Positions 35,781 to 44,081 of a stretch of DNA of 64,000 nucleotides are shown in pieces. The position numbers were made by a program, and so were the translations under genes. The notes under the pieces are model-generated. The model was not told where the DNA came from. It was given only the letters and a program-made list of their open reading frames with translations, and did no database searches. How positions within the stretch are numbered: the first letter of the stretch is position 1; every line of letters begins with the position of its first letter. This stretch comes from Novosphingobium sp. EMRT-2 (GTDB lineage: Bacteria > Pseudomonadota > Alphaproteobacteria > Sphingomonadales > Sphingomonadaceae), in the NCBI RefSeq assembly GCF_005145025.1, contig NZ_CP039697.1:682001-746000 (forward strand). Direction: 5' to 3'.

Positions 35781-36982
35781 CACAGCACCTCGAACAGTCC
35801 GGCGGCGCCCATGCCGCCGCCGACGCACATCGTGATCACGACATAGCGCACACCTCGCCGCTTTCCCTCGATCAGCGCGTGCCCGACCATGCGCGCGCCC
35901 GACATGCCGAACGGGTGCCCGATGGAAATTGCGCCGCCATCGACGTTGAGGCGGTCGTCGGGAATGCCGAGCCTGTCACGGCATGGCAGCACTTGCGCGG
36001 CGAACGCTTCGTTCAGTTCCCACAGGCCGATATCGTCGATCGTCAGGCCATGTTGCGCCAGCAGCCTGGGCACCGCATGGATCGGTCCGATGCCCATTTC
36101 CTCGGGCGGGCAGCCCGCCACGGCCATGCCGCGATACGCGCCCAGCGGCGTCAGCCCCTCGCGCGCGGCAACCCCCGCTTCGACCAGCACGCACGCGGCG
36201 GCACCATCGGACAGCTGGCTGGCGTTGCCAGCAGTGATGAACTGGCCAGGCCCCTTCAGTTCGCCGCCGGTCCAGACCGGTTTTAAGCTGGAGAGGCCGT
36301 CAAGCGTGGTTTCGGCGCGGGGACCTTCGTCGCGGTCGAGCGTGACGGTGCGTTCGCTCTGCTCGCCGGTGGTCTTGTCGGTCACGATCATGCGCGTGGC
36401 CAGCGGCGCCAGCTCCGCGTCGTAGCGTCCGGCGGCGTAGGCGGCCGCGGTCCGCTGCTGGCTTTGCAAGGCATAGGCGTCTTGCGCCTCGCGGCTGATG
36501 CCATAGCGTTCCGAGACGACTTCTGCGGTTTCGATCATCGCCATGTACATGTGCGGGCTGTGCGCCAGAACCGCTTCGGACTGCGCGCGATAGCCGTTTT
36601 TGTGCGCGTTCTGCGTCAGGCTGATCGATTCGACACCGCCGCCCACCACCACATCCATGCCGTCGTGCATGATCTGCTTCGCGGCGGTGGCGATCGCCAT
36701 CAGCCCCGACGCGCACTGGCGATCCAGCGACATGCCGGCGGCGCTGTCGGGCAGGTCCGCCGCCGCCGCCGTCAGCCGGCCGATGTTGTAGCCCTGCGTC
36801 CCCTGCTGCGCGGCGCAGCCCATGATCACGTCTTCCACGCGCGCCGGATCGAGCCCCGCCCGCCGCACCGCTTCGGCCACGGCATGGCCCGACAGCAACG
36901 GGGCCTCGGCGTTGTTGTAGGCGCCGCGATAGGCCTTCCCGATCGGAGTCCGGGCGGTGGAGACGACAAGGGCTTCGCGCAT
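35780..36982 (-). CDS. Acetyl-CoA C-acyltransferase (thiolase)
   Basis: 400 residues. Catalytic residues all visible: Cys90 in DRQCASG, NEAFA, His in [16 protein letters not shown] and Cys in [10 protein letters not shown]. Catalyses thiolytic cleavage of a 3-ketoacyl-CoA in beta-oxidation. In the actinobacterial steroid cluster the corresponding step belongs to FadA5 or FadA6; this one could fill either. First gene of a minus-strand unit with ribB; start ATG complement at 36980-36982 behind AAGGA. Confidence 0.93.
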   Translation of the reverse strand: MREALVVSTARTPIGKAYRGAYNNAEAPLLSGHAVAEAVRRAGLDPARVEDVIMGCAAQQGTQGYNIGRLTAAAADLPDSAAGMSLDRQCASGLMAIATAAKQIMHDGMDVVVGGGVESISLTQNAHKNGYRAQSEAVLAHSPHMYMAMIETAEVVSERYGISREAQDAYALQSQQRTAAAYAAGRYDAELAPLATRMIVTDKTTGEQSERTVTLDRDEGPRAETTLDGLSSLKPVWTGGELKGPGQFITAGNASQLSDGAAACVLVEAGVAAREGLTPLGAYRGMAVAGCPPEEMGIGPIHAVPRLLAQHGLTIDDIGLWELNEAFAAQVLPCRDRLGIPDDRLNVDGGAISIGHPFGMSGARMVGHALIEGKRRGVRYVVITMCVGGGMGAAGLFEVL

Positions 36983-37261
36983 GGGGTTCCTTCTCCGCAG
37001 ATCTGGCCGCTTTCATCGTGGCCTGTCGGGGACGGCGTTATCCGGGCGGGATGCGGCGCTCTATTGCCATTGGATCATCAAGGCCGTCGCTGTGCGGCAT
37101 CGACGGGCGGCATCGACCCGTCGCGGCTGCGATCGCAAACCGGCAAGGTTCGGGCGCAGCGATGCCCGCACGCTAACTCTCGCGCCGCCAAACGGCATTT
37201 GAAAGGCGGGTGCCTCACGCCGAGTTACGGAAACGGAACTGGGAGCCTGAGAGAAACAACA

Positions 37262-38392
37262 ATGCGATTCTCGCTGATTTTTGAAGCTCAGATCGTCGAT
37301 GCTTCGCCACGCGGCGAGAAGCAGGTGTTCGACGAACTGGTCGAACAGGCCTTGTTGGCGGAACAGCTGGGCTTCGACGTGGTATGGAGCGTGGAGCATA
37401 CCTCGCTTACGCACTATGCCCACATGAGCGCGCCGGAGACGTTCCTGGCCTATATCGCCGGGCGGACGTCGCGCATCGGCATCGGGCACGGGGTGGTGTG
37501 TCTCATGCCTGCCATGAATCATCCGATCAAGGTCGCCGAACGGGTCGCGACGCTGGATATCCTCTCAAAGGGCCGCGTGCATTTCGGGGTCGGCAAGGGC
37601 GGAAGCCAGCAGGAAGCGGGCGCTTACGGTTATGACCTCAAGGCGCTGCAGCCACTGATCGACGAGGCTATGTACCTGATTCCGCGCATGTTCGTGGAAG
37701 ACGAGGTCGAACACAACGGCCCGCATATCAGTATTCCGCCGCGCCCGATCCATCCCAAGCCGTTTCAGGAACCGCACCCTCCGATGTACCTGGCGTGCAC
37801 CAACATGGATACGCTGGCGCGCGCCGGCCAGCGCGGCATGGGCGCGCTGGTGCTGGGGTTCGGCGGACCGGAAGAGGTGGCGACCAAGAACAAGGTTTAT
37901 CGCGATGCCTGGGCGACGCGTCTGCCCGAGGACCAGGTGGGTTACCGTCCCATCCAGCACCTTGCGGCGCTGTGCCCCACCATCGTGCTGGACGATGCGG
38001 AGGAGGCACGCCGGATCGGCATTCGTGGCCAGCGCTATTTCTATGAATCGCTCAACTACTGGTACGGCGGCGGCCCGAAGCCGGAACCCGAAACCTGGGG
38101 CGACCAGCTTGTCGAGGAAGGCACCGACACGATCATCACCACCAAGCTCGCCTCCGAGACGCTGACCATGGACTTGCGCCCGGACGAAGGCGGACGCCGT
38201 CCGAGCGGCGGCATCCTGAATGCCAGGAACGCCTATGGCAGCGTGGCCGATTGCATCAACTACGTGGAGCAACTCGCGGCTGCCGGCGCCGACGAGATCC
38301 TGTTCATGACCAACATGGGCACCGTGCCGCAATGGGCGCAGCTGGAAACGCTGCGCAAGATCGGCACCCATGTGATCCCGCACTTCCGGTGA
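37262..38392 (+). CDS. Luciferase-like flavin-dependent monooxygenase
   Basis: 376 residues of the LLM family (TIM barrel, FMNH2-dependent): MRFSLIFEAQ, EQLGFDVVWSVEHTSLTHY, TSRIGIGHGVVCLMPAMNHPIKVAERVATLDILSKGRVHFGVGKG, ending EILFMTNMGTVPQWAQLETLRKIGTHVIPHF. Needs a flavin reductase; the gene at 10102 is a candidate. Typical reactions are Baeyer-Villiger or hydroxylating oxidation of a hydrophobic ketone. The SDR gene overlaps its stop by four bases. Divergent from the thiolase over 279 bases, which hold no gene that I can see. Confidence 0.9.
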   Translation: MRFSLIFEAQIVDASPRGEKQVFDELVEQALLAEQLGFDVVWSVEHTSLTHYAHMSAPETFLAYIAGRTSRIGIGHGVVCLMPAMNHPIKVAERVATLDILSKGRVHFGVGKGGSQQEAGAYGYDLKALQPLIDEAMYLIPRMFVEDEVEHNGPHISIPPRPIHPKPFQEPHPPMYLACTNMDTLARAGQRGMGALVLGFGGPEEVATKNKVYRDAWATRLPEDQVGYRPIQHLAALCPTIVLDDAEEARRIGIRGQRYFYESLNYWYGGGPKPEPETWGDQLVEEGTDTIITTKLASETLTMDLRPDEGGRRPSGGILNARNAYGSVADCINYVEQLAAAGADEILFMTNMGTVPQWAQLETLRKIGTHVIPHFR

Positions 38393-39150
38393 CGATAGCC
38401 ACATCGGGCCGCACCGCCGTCGTGACCGGGGCCGCATCGGGCATCGGCGCGGCGCTGGCGCGGCATGCGGCAAGGCAGGGCATGGCCGTGGCCGCATGCG
38501 ACCGCGATGCCCACGGCCTTGTGCGCCTGGAGGCGGACCTCGATGCGGCCGGCATCGCGCATTGCCTGCGCGTGGTGGATGTCACGAAAGCGGATGAACT
38601 GGCTTCGTTCGCGGCGGAGTGCGTGGAACTCCTGCCCCCCACTGCGCTGCTGTTCGTCAACGCCGGCGTGTTGCGCGGGGGCGGCGTGCTGTATATGCCG
38701 GCCGCCGACTGGCGGCTGCTGTTCGACATTAACGTGCTGGGGGCCATCGGCACGTTGCAGGCCTTCGTGCCGGCCATGGTGGCGCATGGGCACGGGGGCC
38801 AGGTCGTCGTGACCGGATCGACCGGATCGATGGTCGTCGCGCCGGACCTTGCCGCCTATTGCGCGACAAAGCACGCGCTGTGGCCGGTGACCGAGGCGCT
38901 GGACGCCGAATTGCAGGGCACCGGCGTCGGCGTTTCCCTGCTCATGCCCGGCGCGGTCGCCACGCCCATCTTCGATGCCGTGGACCCCGACCGTGCGCCG
39001 CCGGCGGATTCCATCACGCCCGAAGCCGCCGCCGTGATCGCCTTCGACGGGGCAAGGGCGCGGCGGGCGAAGATCTTGACCCATCCCGGCTACGTGGACC
39101 GGGCGGCACGGCGTTTTGAAGCAAGCCTGGCCGACCTGCGCGGGGAATAG
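38389..39150 (+). CDS. Short-chain dehydrogenase/reductase
   Basis: 253 residues from GTG 38389, coupled to the luciferase-like gene (GTGA). GAASGIGAALARHAARQGMAVAACD (cofactor), FVNAGVLRGG, and TGSTGSMVVAPDLAAYCATKHAL with Ser, Tyr, Lys. The C-terminus lacks the usual DGG motif and continues as in the 'SDR family with KR-like tail' group (ILTHPGYVDRAARRF). It likely interconverts the alcohol and ketone handled by the partner monooxygenase. Ends 27 bases from the convergent DapA-fold gene. Confidence 0.87.
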   Translation: MTIATSGRTAVVTGAASGIGAALARHAARQGMAVAACDRDAHGLVRLEADLDAAGIAHCLRVVDVTKADELASFAAECVELLPPTALLFVNAGVLRGGGVLYMPAADWRLLFDINVLGAIGTLQAFVPAMVAHGHGGQVVVTGSTGSMVVAPDLAAYCATKHALWPVTEALDAELQGTGVGVSLLMPGAVATPIFDAVDPDRAPPADSITPEAAAVIAFDGARARRAKILTHPGYVDRAARRFEASLADLRGE

Positions 39151-39177
39151 CGCCGCCGCGCAAGCGGGCCAGCCCGA

Positions 39178-40095
39178 TTACCAGCCCTCGATCTCGGCAA
39201 GGCCGACCTCCTCCACGACCGCCAGCGCCTTGGCAAAGGCATCCGGTTCGACCGGCAGGCGCGGTGCGCGCGGATAGCCTCCGGCAAGGCCGAAGTGGTT
39301 GAGCAGGGCCTTGGTCACGCGAATCCCGCCGTTGCCATAGAGCGCCATGAACAACCGCATCAGCTTGCCCCAGCGTTCGAGGAACGCCGCATTGTCGCCC
39401 GCTTGCGCCGCCGCGATCACGCTGGCGCACAGGTGCGGCGCAATATTGCCTTCCGAGGACAGGTAGCCCTGGCCGCCGAGCGCGAGCACCAGCGGCGCCT
39501 GGTGCGGGCCTCCCACGCAGATGTCGATCCGATCGCCCAGCGCATCGACCAGCGCGCGGAGGTAGCCGGGATCCTGGTGGCTAACGTTCAGGCCGATCAG
39601 GTGCGGATACTTGGCGAACAGGTCGATAATGACCGGCGCGGGGATCACGTAACCCACCGACTGGTGCGTGGACAGGACAGCGGGAACCGATGTGTTGGCC
39701 AGCACTTCACTGAAATAGGCGTCGAGCTCGCGCGGGGTGGGGACATGGCCGTGCCCCACGTCCAGCGAATAGACCTGCGCGGCATCGACGCCGGCACCCT
39801 GTGCCATGTCCAGAAAGGCGATCATCTGGCGGGCAGTGCGTGGCTCCACCCCCATGGCGCGGACCGGAGCCTTGCCCTTCAGTTCCTCGACCGCGATGGT
39901 CAGCAGGCGTCCCGTTTCTTCCGGCGACAAGGTATAGCCCTCGCCGCTGCCGCCGCCGCCGACATAGACGCCAACGCCCGCATCGCCCAGCTTGCGCAGG
40001 TGCCGGCGAAGCGCCGCTTCATCGATCGCGCCATCTTCGGTGAACGGCGTTATGCTGATCGTGAAGGTCTGGAGGCGGGACGCATCGGCTTTCAT
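39178..40095 (-). CDS. DapA/NAL-family protein lacking the Schiff-base lysine
   Basis: About 305 residues from MKADASRL (second of two ATGs, six bases after GGAG). The dihydrodipicolinate-synthase fold is clear: TPFTEDGAIDEAALRRHLRKL, VYVGGGGSGEGYTLSPEE, ALGGQGYLSSEGNIAPHL. But the strand that should carry the catalytic lysine (GIKE/D in DapA) reads IGLNVSHQD, codon AAC = Asn, and the YYNxP tyrosine motif is replaced by LSTHQSVGYVIP. It therefore cannot use the usual Schiff-base mechanism. Divergent from the FadR-type regulator 116 bases away, which probably controls it. Confidence 0.88.
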   Translation of the reverse strand: MKADASRLQTFTISITPFTEDGAIDEAALRRHLRKLGDAGVGVYVGGGGSGEGYTLSPEETGRLLTIAVEELKGKAPVRAMGVEPRTARQMIAFLDMAQGAGVDAAQVYSLDVGHGHVPTPRELDAYFSEVLANTSVPAVLSTHQSVGYVIPAPVIIDLFAKYPHLIGLNVSHQDPGYLRALVDALGDRIDICVGGPHQAPLVLALGGQGYLSSEGNIAPHLCASVIAAAQAGDNAAFLERWGKLMRLFMALYGNGGIRVTKALLNHFGLAGGYPRAPRLPVEPDAFAKALAVVEEVGLAEIEGW

Positions 40096-40211
40096 CATTC
40101 TCTCCTTGAAATGCGGGGCCTTGAAATAGGGGGGAGACCGGCTGGACTTGCAAAGATTTAGCACAAGCGTAATGCAGGGCCTTTCCGATTGGCCTAACGG
40201 GGGTACCTAGG

Positions 40212-40991
40212 TTGAGCTTGAAGACGGAGAAGCGCCGCTTGCGTCAGCCTCGCGTCGCAGAAATCGTGGCATCGAGCTTGCGGTCGCGCATTCTCTCCGG
40301 CGCGCTGGCGGATGGTGACATGCTCCCCAAGCAGGAGGAGCTGCTGGCCGAATTCGGCGTCAGCCCCCCCTGCATTCGCGAGGCATTTCGCATTCTCGAA
40401 ACCGAAGGGCTGGTTACGGTGATCCGCGGCAATGTGGGGGGCGCCATTGTGCATGTGCCCCACCCCGGTACGGCGGCCTACATGCTCGGCTTGGTGTTGC
40501 AGTCGCGATCGGTTTCCCTGCTCGATCTGCTGAACGGCATGCGACTGCTGGAGCCCGCCTGCGCGGCCGAAGCGGCGCTCAGGCCCGATCGGGCGACGAG
40601 CGTGCTGCCCCGGCTTCGGGCGAATATCGACGCCAGCGCCGCCGCGATCGACGATCCGGCCGCCTTCATCGGCCTTGCGCGCGCGTTCCATTCCGAGCTG
40701 GTCAACAACTGCGGCAACGAGACGATGAGTCTGGTCGTCGGCGCGCTCGAAAAGCTCTGGACCGCGCAAGTCGAAACCCTGGCGGTGGACCGGTCGGTCC
40801 ATGGCACGTTTGCCGACCGGGCGCTGCGCCTGTCGTTGCTGAGCGAACACGAGCGTATCTACCGGGCGATCGAGGAAGGCGACGCGACGACCGCCGAACG
40901 CGCTATCCGCGAGCATTTCTCGGGCGGAGGCGAACGACGGCACGGCTTCGATACCTCGGTAACGGTCAAGGCGGACACGTTGCGGTACTGA
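40212..40991 (+). CDS. GntR-family transcriptional regulator, FadR/FCD type
   Basis: About 259 residues if TTG 40212 is used; TTG 40239, six bases after GGAGAAG, is a good alternative (250 residues). Winged helix with VAEIVASSLRSRILSGALADGDMLPKQEELLAEFGVSPPCIREAFRILETEGLVTVIRGNVGG; C-terminal all-helical FCD domain (FHSELVNNCGNETM, LSEHERIYRAIEEGDATTAERAIREHF) with the His/Asp set that binds metal and carboxylates. Likely a ligand-responsive repressor of the divergent DapA-fold gene and itself; no clear operator seen in the gap apart from ACCTAGGT at 40205-40212. Confidence 0.9.
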   Translation: MSLKTEKRRLRQPRVAEIVASSLRSRILSGALADGDMLPKQEELLAEFGVSPPCIREAFRILETEGLVTVIRGNVGGAIVHVPHPGTAAYMLGLVLQSRSVSLLDLLNGMRLLEPACAAEAALRPDRATSVLPRLRANIDASAAAIDDPAAFIGLARAFHSELVNNCGNETMSLVVGALEKLWTAQVETLAVDRSVHGTFADRALRLSLLSEHERIYRAIEEGDATTAERAIREHFSGGGERRHGFDTSVTVKADTLRY

Positions 40992-41006
40992 TCGCGCATG
41001 GGGCTG

Positions 41007-41585
41007 CTACGCTTCGAGCCACCGCGTCACGTCGGCCGCGGATGCGCGGGGACGCTCCGGGGCTGGTTCCACCACGCTGCCCACCAGGATGACGCCTGCA
41101 ACCTTTTGGTTTTCCTCCAGGCCAAGCAGGGCCGTCGCCTGCTCGTCATAGGCGTGCCAGCCCGTGAGCCATTGCGCGCCATATCCGAGCGCGTGCGCGC
41201 CGTTGACGACGTTCATGCAGACCGCGCCGGCCGACAGCACCTGCTCCCATTCCGGCACCTTGTGCCCCGGGATTGCCGCCGAGACGACCACGACCACGAG
41301 CGGCGCTGAAACGAGCTTGCGGGTGCTGACGCGCGTCTTCCCCGCATCCGGCCGCTGATCGGCGAGTTCCAGAAGGCGGTCCACCCAGAGGCGCTTGGCC
41401 TCGCCCGCGATCAGGATCAGCCGCCAGGGGCTGAGCCGGCCGTGGTCGGGGACGCGAAGGGCGATTTCGACGATCTTGTCGATCTCCTTGCTGCTCGGCC
41501 CGGGTGCGACGAGCGCATCCGGCAGCGGCGAACGGCGGGTGGCGAGTGTTTCCGCGCATGTCCGCGTCTCGGCGATGGTCGCCAT
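41007..41585 (-). CDS. Nitroreductase-family protein
   Basis: 192 residues from MATIAETRTC. FMN-binding nitroreductase fold, short single-domain type: RRSPLPDALVAPGPSSKEIDKIVEIALRVPDHGRLSPWRLILIAGEAKR, PLVVVVVSAA, GAVCMNVVNGAHALGYGAQWLTGWHAYDEQA, VAGVILVGS. Similar to YdjA-type NADPH:FMN oxidoreductases that reduce enones or nitro groups. Ends 15 bases from the convergent FadR-type gene and is divergent from the 41690 gene across a promoter with the TATC-N8-GATA element. Confidence 0.88.
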   Translation of the reverse strand: MATIAETRTCAETLATRRSPLPDALVAPGPSSKEIDKIVEIALRVPDHGRLSPWRLILIAGEAKRLWVDRLLELADQRPDAGKTRVSTRKLVSAPLVVVVVSAAIPGHKVPEWEQVLSAGAVCMNVVNGAHALGYGAQWLTGWHAYDEQATALLGLEENQKVAGVILVGSVVEPAPERPRASAADVTRWLEA

Positions 41586-41629
41586 GGGTCCGATTTCTCC
41601 CTCGGTTTGCGGCTGTTGCCGCTTGGTGT

Positions 41630-41668
41630 TTGACTCTCTAGTCGATTCCTTTATCATTTAAAAGATAG
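41630..41668 (+). promoter_or_regulatory. Sigma70-type promoter with second TATC-N8-GATA element
   Basis: TTGACT at 41630-41635, 16-base spacer, TATCAT at 41652-41657. The element TTATCATTTAAAAGATAG (41651-41668) matches the one at 15640-15657 at 15 of 18 positions and has the same placement on the -10 box. Precedes the small gene at 41690 by 21 bases and lies in the gap divergent to the nitroreductase. Confidence 0.6.
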
Positions 41669-41689
41669 CACATAAAGGAGAGCCTGGCT

Positions 41690-41992
41690 ATGCAAGCCAT
41701 GCCGCTGCGCTTTGAAGATGTCCGCCTGGGAGAGGCGGTGAGTTTCGACGGTGCTTTTGCCGGAGACGGACCACTGGCACAGCGCGTGTGCGACATGGTC
41801 CGGCGCTGGTCGGGTACGCCAAGCGCCTCGCTGGTTTCGGCCCATGGCCTGGACGATGGTTTTGCCCCGGAACGGCTGGCGGGCAGGGTCATGGCGCGCC
41901 ATCTGGATGGCACCAACAACGCGGATGTCGAAATCATCCTGCAAGCGCGGAACGCAAGCGCAAGGGCGGTGGTCCGTGTGGCGCTCGGCTGA
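41690..41992 (+). CDS. Hypothetical protein, 100 residues
   Basis: ATG 41690 behind GGAGAG. The start LRFEDVRLGEAVSFDG and the end NADVEIILQARNASARAVVRVALG look faintly like the first strand and last two strands of MaoC/hotdog dehydratases, but length and core do not fit a complete hotdog domain; I assign no function. It has its own good promoter with a shared operator-like element. The LysR gene starts 52 bases after its stop, so the two may be cotranscribed. Confidence 0.65.
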   Translation: MQAMPLRFEDVRLGEAVSFDGAFAGDGPLAQRVCDMVRRWSGTPSASLVSAHGLDDGFAPERLAGRVMARHLDGTNNADVEIILQARNASARAVVRVALG

Positions 41993-42044
41993 CGTGGGCA
42001 ACCATGCCTGTTCAAGCCAGGCGGAACCGGGCATAGCTGCGCCC

Positions 42045-43016
42045 ATGTCGACGTCGCTTCCCCCCAGCGTGCCGCGCGAGGTGGCCACTCTGCGCACGTT
42101 ACGTATCGCCAAGCACTTCCCGTTCTTTCTTGCCGTTGCCGAGGAGCAGAATCTCCATCGCGCGGCCGAGCGACTCAACATCGCGCAATCGGCCCTGTCG
42201 CGCCGCATCGCCGATCTTGAGCGCGAACTGGGCAATATCGAGCTGTTCGAGCGGCAGGCACGCGGCGTGGCGATAACGCGCGCCGGGCAGGTGCTGGCAC
42301 AGGACGTGCGGCGTATCCTGCTGCAGATCGAGGAAGCCCGGCGTAATACGCGCCGCATCGCGGAGGGCGATTCAGGTCTTGTGCGCGTGGCGTTTTCGGA
42401 AGCCATGCTGCGCCGTCCTGTGCTGCCGGTGGTGCTGCGGGAATTCCGTTCGCTGTACCCCGAAGTAGAATTGCGCGCGTTTCCGCTGACCTCTGATGCG
42501 CAGCGCAACCGTCTGCTCGCCGACGAGATCGACGTTGCCTTCGTGATCGACGAAGCGAGCGACGTGGAACAGTTCGAGCGCCTGTCGGTGGGCGTGGACC
42601 ACTTCGTCCTTGCCTTGCCGGACGATCACCCGCTTGCGTCGCTGGATGCCGTCACGCTCAGCGATATCGCGGCCGAGCCGCTGCTATGGCCGGCGAGGCA
42701 CACTTCGCCACGGCTGTTCGATCGCATGATCGCGGCGTTCGATGCGCGGGGCGTTTCGCCGAATATCGTAGTGGAAGTGTCCGCGGTCGATATCGCCTAT
42801 GAGCTTGCTTCGGCCCGCATCGGCCTTGGCATCATCACCGCCGCGCGGGCGGATCGCACGCCGCCGGGCATCGTGCTGCGCTCCATCACGGACCTCGACC
42901 TGCCCTTGCCGATCAGCATGCTGTGGGCGAAAGGGAACGGATCGCGGGTGATCGAACGCTTTATCGATCTGGTGCGTCGAAGCCTGGCGGACGAAGCGGG
43001 GCCGGCGGGAAGCTGA
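42045..43016 (+). CDS. LysR-family transcriptional regulator
   Basis: 323 residues from ATG 42045. Helix-turn-helix at about 18-80: LRIAKHFPFFLAVAEEQNLHRAAERLNIAQSALSRRIADLERELGNIELFER. Effector domain with LRREFRSLYPEVELR-type start (VLPVVLREFRSLYPEVELRAFPL) and DIDVAFVIDE-like sheet. Typically activates a nearby or divergent operon in response to a catabolite. Candidate targets are the preceding small gene and the nitroreductase. Ends seven bases from the convergent esterase gene. Confidence 0.92.
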   Translation: MSTSLPPSVPREVATLRTLRIAKHFPFFLAVAEEQNLHRAAERLNIAQSALSRRIADLERELGNIELFERQARGVAITRAGQVLAQDVRRILLQIEEARRNTRRIAEGDSGLVRVAFSEAMLRRPVLPVVLREFRSLYPEVELRAFPLTSDAQRNRLLADEIDVAFVIDEASDVEQFERLSVGVDHFVLALPDDHPLASLDAVTLSDIAAEPLLWPARHTSPRLFDRMIAAFDARGVSPNIVVEVSAVDIAYELASARIGLGIITAARADRTPPGIVLRSITDLDLPLPISMLWAKGNGSRVIERFIDLVRRSLADEAGPAGS

Positions 43017-43023
43017 CCCCCGT

Positions 43024-43941
43024 TCAGGGCAGGGCGAGCCTGCTGGCGATCAGCGCGCCAAGCTCCCGTACCTCGGCGTTGGCGGCGCTGAGCAGGTCCA
43101 CCAGCGTGAAAAAGCCGTGCGCCATGCCGGGATGATCGCGCAGGGTGACCTTTACGCCCGCGTCGCGCAGCGCGGCGGCGTAGCACGCGCCTTCGTCGTG
43201 CAGCGGATCGCAACCGCCCACAACGATGATCGCCTCGGGCAAACCGGCAAAGTCGCTTGCGGCAAGTGGCGCCGCTTCGGGCATGTGGCGCATCTCCGGC
43301 GGCACGTGCTGGTCCCAGAACCACCGCATGTCTTCGCGGGAGATCAGGTAATCGCCCTGGCCGAACGCGGTATAGGAATCGCGCGTGAAATCGGCGGACA
43401 GCACCGGATAGAGCAACACTTGCAAAGCGATCGGCGGCCCACCCCTGTAGCGCGCGCGCAACGCCAGGGCGGCGGCGAGATTGCCGCCCGCGCTATCGCC
43501 CATGACCGCCAGCGGCATGCCTTCGCCCAGCGCTTCCAACACCGCCCAGCAATCGTCAAGCGGCTGGGGAAAGGGGTGTTCGGGCGCCAGCCGGTAATCG
43601 ATGCTCACCACCTCGGCGCCGCTCTCGTGCGCCAGTTGGCGGCACACGGGATCGAAGCCGTCCAGCGTGCCGAAGACCCAGCCTCCGCCATGCATGTACA
43701 GGATTCGTCCGCCGTTCCCTTGCTCCGGCCGATAGTGCCGCACCGGCACCGTTCCGTGCGGCCCTGGCACGCTGGCGTCGTGCACTGTCACGTTTTGCGC
43801 GCCCCGCGCGGGCGGCAGGGCAGCCTGCGACTGGGCAAAGGCGCGGCGGGCATCGTCGGGCGTTCCGGCCGAGAATCCCGGAAGGCCCAGCGCGTTGCGC
43901 CGGTCGAGAATGGCCTGCATTTCCGGATCGAGCGGTCCCAT
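43024..43941 (-). CDS. Alpha/beta hydrolase, hormone-sensitive-lipase family esterase
   Basis: About 305 residues from the second ATG (complement 43939-43941), six bases after GGGAG. Family IV motifs: oxyanion hole ILYMHGGGWVFG, nucleophile elbow VMGDSAGGNLAAAL, Asp in GCDPLHDEG, His in GMAHGFF. Cytoplasmic carboxylesterase for short acyl esters or lactones. Divergent from the DmdC-like dehydrogenase gene over 140 bases, so it may open esters that feed that pathway. Confidence 0.92.
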   Translation of the reverse strand: MGPLDPEMQAILDRRNALGLPGFSAGTPDDARRAFAQSQAALPPARGAQNVTVHDASVPGPHGTVPVRHYRPEQGNGGRILYMHGGGWVFGTLDGFDPVCRQLAHESGAEVVSIDYRLAPEHPFPQPLDDCWAVLEALGEGMPLAVMGDSAGGNLAAALALRARYRGGPPIALQVLLYPVLSADFTRDSYTAFGQGDYLISREDMRWFWDQHVPPEMRHMPEAAPLAASDFAGLPEAIIVVGGCDPLHDEGACYAAALRDAGVKVTLRDHPGMAHGFFTLVDLLSAANAEVRELGALIASRLALP

Positions 43942-44032
43942 CGTCATCTCCCTGAGTCCGGCCATTTCCGGCTGATAGGTGCGTGACGGCAATTGCCGGA
44001 TTGCGATACCTCCGATCCGCCTTCGATATTCG

Positions 44033-44061
44033 ACGTCCTGTTTCGTTGTGGCCTAGGACGT
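44033..44061. promoter_or_regulatory. Inverted repeat upstream of the DmdC-like operon
   Basis: ACGTCCT (44033-44039) and AGGACGT (44055-44061) are perfect 7-base arms 15 bases apart, ending 20 bases before the ATG at 44082. Could be an operator or a leader hairpin; no match elsewhere noticed. Confidence 0.35.
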
Positions 44062-44081
44062 GAGACCAGATTGGGAGCGGC

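Noticed and set aside
39178..40095. Calling this gene dapA (lysine biosynthesis)
   Set aside because: The catalytic Lys and Tyr are absent and the neighbours are catabolic and regulatory.
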